A DNA stretch of 64,000 nucleotides, from positions 1 to 64,000 of the forward strand of contig JACKCG010000004.1 of assembly GCA_020634135.1 (NCBI GenBank), given 5' to 3'. Below are positions 60,852 to 64,000 of the stretch, piece after piece. This DNA comes from Anaerolineaceae bacterium. GTDB lineage: Bacteria > Chloroflexota > Anaerolineae > Aggregatilineales > Phototrophicaceae. Both the position numbers and the translations under genes were made by a program. Under the pieces are notes generated by a model. The model did no database searches. It was not told the origin of the DNA and saw only the letters and a list, made by a program, of their open reading frames with translations. Each line of letters starts with the position of its first letter. Position 1 is the first letter of the stretch.

Positions 60852-62300
60852 ATGGAACCAAACGATCCACCGGCACGCCGCAATCTGTATATGCCTTCCT
60901 GGTTTTACCCCACTGCGGATATAGTGCTGGTGTTCCTTTCATTTGTTATTGGCTACCTGATCCGCTACGAACTCCAGATTTTCCGCCCGGTGCTGGAAAT
61001 CAACCGCGCTGACTTCAGCCCCTATCTGGTGTATGCCGTGTTCTATACTGTCTACCTTTTCCTGAATTACCAGGGCGATAAGCTTTATAGAAATGTGCGG
61101 GGTCGCTCGTGGTTTGAGGAACTGACGATCATCATTAACGGTGTCGCCCGGGCGACGGTGGTGGCGATGGCGATAAGCTTCTTCTTCCAGCCGCTGGTTT
61201 CCAGCCGGTTGATGCTGGCGTATGTTGCCGGGATTACGATTATCCTGCAATCCGGGATGCGGCTGGCGCGCCGCTTCATCCGCGCCTATTTACGCACGAA
61301 GGGTATTGGCGTGCAGCGGGTGCTGGTGGTTGGGGCAGGGGATGTAGGAAAAGCGGTGCTGCGTACCATGCTCGCCCGGCGCGAGTTGGGGTATGTGCCG
61401 GTGGGCTATGTGGATGACAATGCTGAACGTGCCAGTGTCTCCCTGGGCCGGTTAAAAGGACTGGGTGGCACAGAAAACCTGGCGCAGACAATCAGGAACA
61501 ACTTTGTGGAACTGGTGATTATCACTCTGCCCTGGTCGGAGCATGACCGTATCCTTGAACTGGTGCAGGTCTGCAAGCGGGCCGGGGTTGAGTCACGTAT
61601 CGTGCCGGATGTCTTCCAGTTGAATCTACGCCAGGTGCATATCGAAAATCTGGATGGTATCCCGCTGATGGGGGTCAACGGTGAGGTCGCTTTTCAGGGA
61701 AGACATTGGGTGCTGAAACGGGCGATTGACCTGGGGCTGATTATCCTCGTGTCGCCGGTGCTGCTGGTACTGTTCGGGCTGATCGCTCTGGCGATTCGCC
61801 TTGAAGGGGAAGGGCCGGTATTTTACAGCCAACGGCGGGTTGGGCTGAATGGCCGCGAGTTCAATATCTACAAGTTTCGCAGTATGATCCCCAATGCTGA
61901 GTCGCTGCGCGACCAGTTGGTGAAAGAACACGGCGAAGACCCGCGTCACCCCAAAATCAAGAACGACCCGCGTATCACCCGTGTGGGCAGTTTCATCCGC
62001 CGCGCCAGCCTGGACGAACTGCCGAACCTGATTAACGTTTTTCGCGGGCAGATGAGCCTGGTCGGGCCACGCCCACCCACGCCCGATGAAGTCCAGCTTT
62101 ATGAAACCTGGCACATGCAGCGGTTGCAAGTGCTGCCCGGCCTGACAGGGTTATGGCAGGTGAGCGGGCGCAATGAAGTCCCGTTCGATGAAATGTGCCT
62201 GCTGGATATCTACTATATTGAGAACTGGTCGGTCAAAATGGACGCGCAAATCCTCATGATGACTGTGCCGCGTGTTCTGCTCCGGCACGGGGCGTATTAG
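60852..62300 (+). CDS. undecaprenyl-phosphate sugar-1-phosphate transferase (WbaP/WcaJ type)
   Basis: A 482-residue membrane protein. The N-terminal half has four to five membrane helices and a Rossmann-like segment VLVVGAGDVGKAVLRTMLAR. The C-terminal catalytic domain runs from KRAIDLGLIILVSPVLLVLF and contains SQRRVGLNGREFNIYKFRSM, RRASLDELPNLINVFRGQMS and VGPRPP, the polyprenyl-phosphate sugar transferase signature. It primes lipid-linked glycan assembly by moving a sugar-1-phosphate to undecaprenyl phosphate. ATG at 60852 has AAAGGTTAG upstream. The enzyme could supply the substrate for the glycan operon at 22759-28766. Confidence 0.93.
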   Translation: MEPNDPPARRNLYMPSWFYPTADIVLVFLSFVIGYLIRYELQIFRPVLEINRADFSPYLVYAVFYTVYLFLNYQGDKLYRNVRGRSWFEELTIIINGVARATVVAMAISFFFQPLVSSRLMLAYVAGITIILQSGMRLARRFIRAYLRTKGIGVQRVLVVGAGDVGKAVLRTMLARRELGYVPVGYVDDNAERASVSLGRLKGLGGTENLAQTIRNNFVELVIITLPWSEHDRILELVQVCKRAGVESRIVPDVFQLNLRQVHIENLDGIPLMGVNGEVAFQGRHWVLKRAIDLGLIILVSPVLLVLFGLIALAIRLEGEGPVFYSQRRVGLNGREFNIYKFRSMIPNAESLRDQLVKEHGEDPRHPKIKNDPRITRVGSFIRRASLDELPNLINVFRGQMSLVGPRPPTPDEVQLYETWHMQRLQVLPGLTGLWQVSGRNEVPFDEMCLLDIYYIENWSVKMDAQILMMTVPRVLLRHGAY

Positions 62301-62583
62301 GGGTAGTGTTGAGTTTTAAGTATTGAGTCTTGAGGCAAAAGCAGGTAGGGGCATGATACATCATGCCCAGAAGTTGAAAGTGCCGAGTACCGAGTTGAAA
62401 GTAAGAGCGGTACTGAGTCTTGAGAACAAGCAAAAAGTATCACCTGAAAAGCGGAAAGTCGCCCCCAGTCCTCACCAAAGAACTTTAAACGTTATAGCCA
62501 GTTCCGGGAATGGATTCAGGCGAATCCGAAACGCACTGTAAAATAGGGCTTTCGTTTTCACGCGCCGGACAGGAAAAACTATT
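62301..62583. other. intergenic region with dispersed repeat fragments
   Basis: 283 bases after the priming transferase. It has AGTATTGAGTCTTGAG-like units (62319-62334 and 62411-62424), the palindrome at 62349-62368, and AAGTTGAAAGTGCCGAGTAC (62371-62390), which is shared with 20804-20819. No gene is apparent. Confidence 0.55.
62349..62368. repeat. palindrome GGGCATGAT-AC-ATCATGCCC preceded by GTAG
   Basis: Perfect 9-base arms with a 2-base loop. The preceding GGTAGGGGCAT also occurs at 9518-9528 in a similar palindrome. Confidence 0.6.
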
Positions 62584-62832
62584 TTGGGCGGCACAATTCT
62601 CAATATCATCACCGTCGCCATCGGCAGCACGTTAGGGCTACTGGTCGGCAACCGGCTCTCCGCTAAAATTCAGGAATCCGTTATCACCGGGCTGGGACTG
62701 GTGACGTTCTTCGTCGGCATAGATAACACTGGCAAAACCGGCAATATCATCATCCCCCTTTTGAGCATCGTTATCGGCGTCATCATTGGCGAATTGCTGC
62801 GGATTGACCGGTTGCTGGAGGGGCTGGCTGAC
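62584..62832 (+). pseudogene. DUF554 membrane protein, truncated after 82 residues
   Basis: The TTG at 62584 begins MGGTILNIITVAIGSTLGLL, matching the N-terminus of DUF554 transporters-like proteins (usually about 230 residues), and continues through GLGLVTFFVGIDNTGKTGNI and GVIIGELLRIDRLLEGLAD. After about residue 82 the sequence becomes unrelated and runs in the same frame to a stop at 63063. The break coincides with a segment that looks like an insertion-sequence tail in another frame. The gene is therefore a remnant. Most of the conserved membrane helices are missing. Confidence 0.75.
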
Positions 62833-62941
62833 CAAACGCCGCAGTATCCGTGTGCGCTGGTGCAAGAAAGCCCAGAACTGGTTAGCGCTGATCCAGTTTG
62901 CGTGTGCTCACGTTTTGTTCGACCTGGCATTTTACGGATAG
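62828..62941 (+). mobile_element. probable 3' tail of an IS5-type transposase gene
   Basis: In the frame starting 62828 the DNA reads LTKRRSIRVRWCKKAQNWLA then LIQFACAHVLFDLAFYG and a TAG stop at 62939-62941. The pattern 'R..I.VR..KKA.N.LALIQFACA' resembles the C-terminal end of IS5-family transposases. Only about 37 codons remain, with no start and no recognised inverted repeat. It begins exactly where the DUF554 similarity ends, so it probably caused the truncation. Recognition by eye only. Confidence 0.45.
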
Positions 62942-63064
62942 ATACTTACGGTAAACTAGGCTTGGGTGGAACACAAATTAATGTCATTTGGTGCATTAAA
63001 AACACACTCATTCGCAGTTTACTAATCAAAATGCAAATATTAGAAGTGGAACCCATACGATAAG

Positions 63065-63775
63065 ATGCAGTATCGATATGTCACTGAAAAAGAAAATTAC
63101 GAAGATTTTGCGGCGGGACGGGTGCTACTCTCCCAGGGAGGTATGACCTCGTTTCCGGTACGACTAGCCAGCGAAATTTTCCAGCGGTGTGCCGACTACT
63201 TCTCAACAGAGCAACGTCTGCATGTTTATGATCCCTGCTGTGGTGGCGGGTATCTCTTGACCGTGATCGGCTTTCTTCATGGTGCTTGCATCCAGTCTCT
63301 ACACGGCTCGGACATAAATTTGGACATAGTCAAGTTGGCATCCGATAATCTGCGATTGCTGACTATTGAAGGCTTAGACACACGGCGGGACACCCTACGC
63401 GACTTAGCAAATACCTACAACAAATCCTCGCATCATGACGCACTCGAAAGTGTTGAGCGACTTCGGCAGTGTTTACCCGCCTTACCGATTACCACACAAA
63501 CATGGGCGGCAGATGCTCTACAGCCGACCGTCGACCCCGCATCAGTCGACCTCATCATTTGTGATGTACCCTACGGAAATGTCGCTAACTGGCAAGCTGA
63601 TGCTGACGACAATCTAATAACCTCCTTATTGCAAGCTCAATATGCCGCTCTAGTCTCAGGCGGAATTGCCGCCGTGGTTAGTGACAAATCACAGAAGGTG
63701 ACCTATCCACGTTATAAACGACTCCAACAGGAAACTATCGGCAAACGCCGTTTTCTAATCTTGCAGAAAGTATAA
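63065..63775 (+). CDS. AviRa-like 23S rRNA guanine methyltransferase
   Basis: A 236-residue class I methyltransferase resembling AviRa, the avilamycin resistance enzyme of Streptomyces that methylates 23S rRNA. Visible family features are FPVRLASEIFQRCADYF, the SAM motif DPCCGGGYLLT at 56-66, SDINLDIVKLASDNLRLLT, and the catalytic-type DLIICDVPYG at 162-171. The expected length is about 250 residues. The DNA is clearly more AT-rich than the rest of the window, and the gene stands next to a truncated DUF554 and an IS tail, suggesting transfer. A resistance role is inferred from the family only. Confidence 0.82.
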   Translation: MQYRYVTEKENYEDFAAGRVLLSQGGMTSFPVRLASEIFQRCADYFSTEQRLHVYDPCCGGGYLLTVIGFLHGACIQSLHGSDINLDIVKLASDNLRLLTIEGLDTRRDTLRDLANTYNKSSHHDALESVERLRQCLPALPITTQTWAADALQPTVDPASVDLIICDVPYGNVANWQADADDNLITSLLQAQYAALVSGGIAAVVSDKSQKVTYPRYKRLQQETIGKRRFLILQKV

Positions 63776-64000
63776 CGTGCCCAAGGACGATATTTGACAT
63801 TTGAATGATAGAGAGATATGCAGTTAAAATTACCTTATTCCTTGTTGACAGTCTAAAAATGTCAACTCATCTCAGCCGGTCATACAACACTCGACTCCTC
63901 GTATGACACCCGGCTGCCGCAACCGTGTCTGACAGACACCGGTTTGTGCTGAGAGGGATCGGTCGTCCGTCGGGCGCGGCGCTGTTGCGAGGCGGTGCAA
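63776..64000. other. hairpin-rich region at the right edge
   Basis: 225 bases without a recognisable gene. Three hairpins follow one another: GTTGACA / TGTCAAC (63844-63866), CAGCCGG..TCATAC / GTATGA..CCGGCTG (63873-63916) and AACCGTGTCTG / CAGACACCGGTT (63921-63944). The first could terminate the AviRa-like transcript. Confidence 0.6.

Noticed and set aside
1..64000. CRISPR arrays, rRNA genes, prophage or complete insertion sequences
   Set aside because: No direct-repeat/spacer pattern, no rRNA and no phage structural or integrase genes were found on either strand.

Overview
The window looks like a chromosomal segment of a Chloroflexota bacterium, probably Anaerolineae-like. This is inferred from gene content, not from a marker phylogeny. 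Pointers are moderately high GC, TadE/TadG-type proteins with long Thr/Pro linkers, NB-ARC/TPR proteins, a TIR domain of the 'INYRR..' type, an F420-type luciferase-like oxidoreductase, and a fused homocysteine methyltransferase/methylenetetrahydrofolate reductase. No phage genes, CRISPR array or complete insertion sequence were seen.

Layout. (1) 1-6271, plus strand: the 3' end of metH, a methyltransferase, adenosine deaminase, DUF1003, DUF1848, a small membrane protein and a BHMT-MTHFR fusion. This is largely a methionine/one-carbon and adenosine salvage group. (2) 6280-9243, minus: DUF1684, MOSC and RNase J. (3) 9461-15864, minus: a three-gene TadE/TadG surface operon ending in a clear terminator. 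(4) 16011-17827: rsmA coupled to an unknown gene. (5) 18020-22622: an FtsX-type permease, a class IV aminotransferase and an alpha/beta hydrolase. (6) 22759-28766, minus: a tightly overlapping glycan operon (RmlD-like reductase, two GT2, RNase HII, GT4, DUF3592, Wzz-like). Its likely functional partners, a GT4 and a WbaP/WcaJ-like priming transferase, lie at 59713-62300. (7) 28923-35670: M1 peptidase, cupin, LLM oxidoreductase, lipA, anmK and a serine hydrolase, then tRNA-Ser(GGA).

(8) 35993-39854 is the most unusual locus: a TIR domain fused to a family-4-like uracil-DNA glycosylase that has lost all four expected Fe-S cysteines, divergent from an NB-ARC/TPR STAND protein with an ultra-acidic linker. 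A nucleic-acid-damage or defence signalling pair is a reasonable hypothesis. (9) 39902-43265: msrA, a lipoprotein, and an ABC exporter half with a degenerate ATP site. (10) 43638-52204, minus: nucleoside/sugar catabolism (PfkB kinase, SIS protein, two nucleoside hydrolases, an RpiB variant) with a TPR protein, a YjbQ protein and a Crp-like regulator. (11) 52767-56543: three tandem class C beta-lactamase-like serine hydrolases, two of them behind a duplicated upstream sequence. (12) 56652-59597, minus: DUF4342, an SDR epimerase, a DUF4386-like protein and a TetR regulator with a double palindromic operator over its own promoter.

(13) 62584-64000: a DUF554 gene broken by what looks like an insertion-sequence tail, then a more AT-rich stretch with an AviRa-like 23S rRNA methyltransferase and a cluster of hairpins. 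This end looks horizontally acquired.
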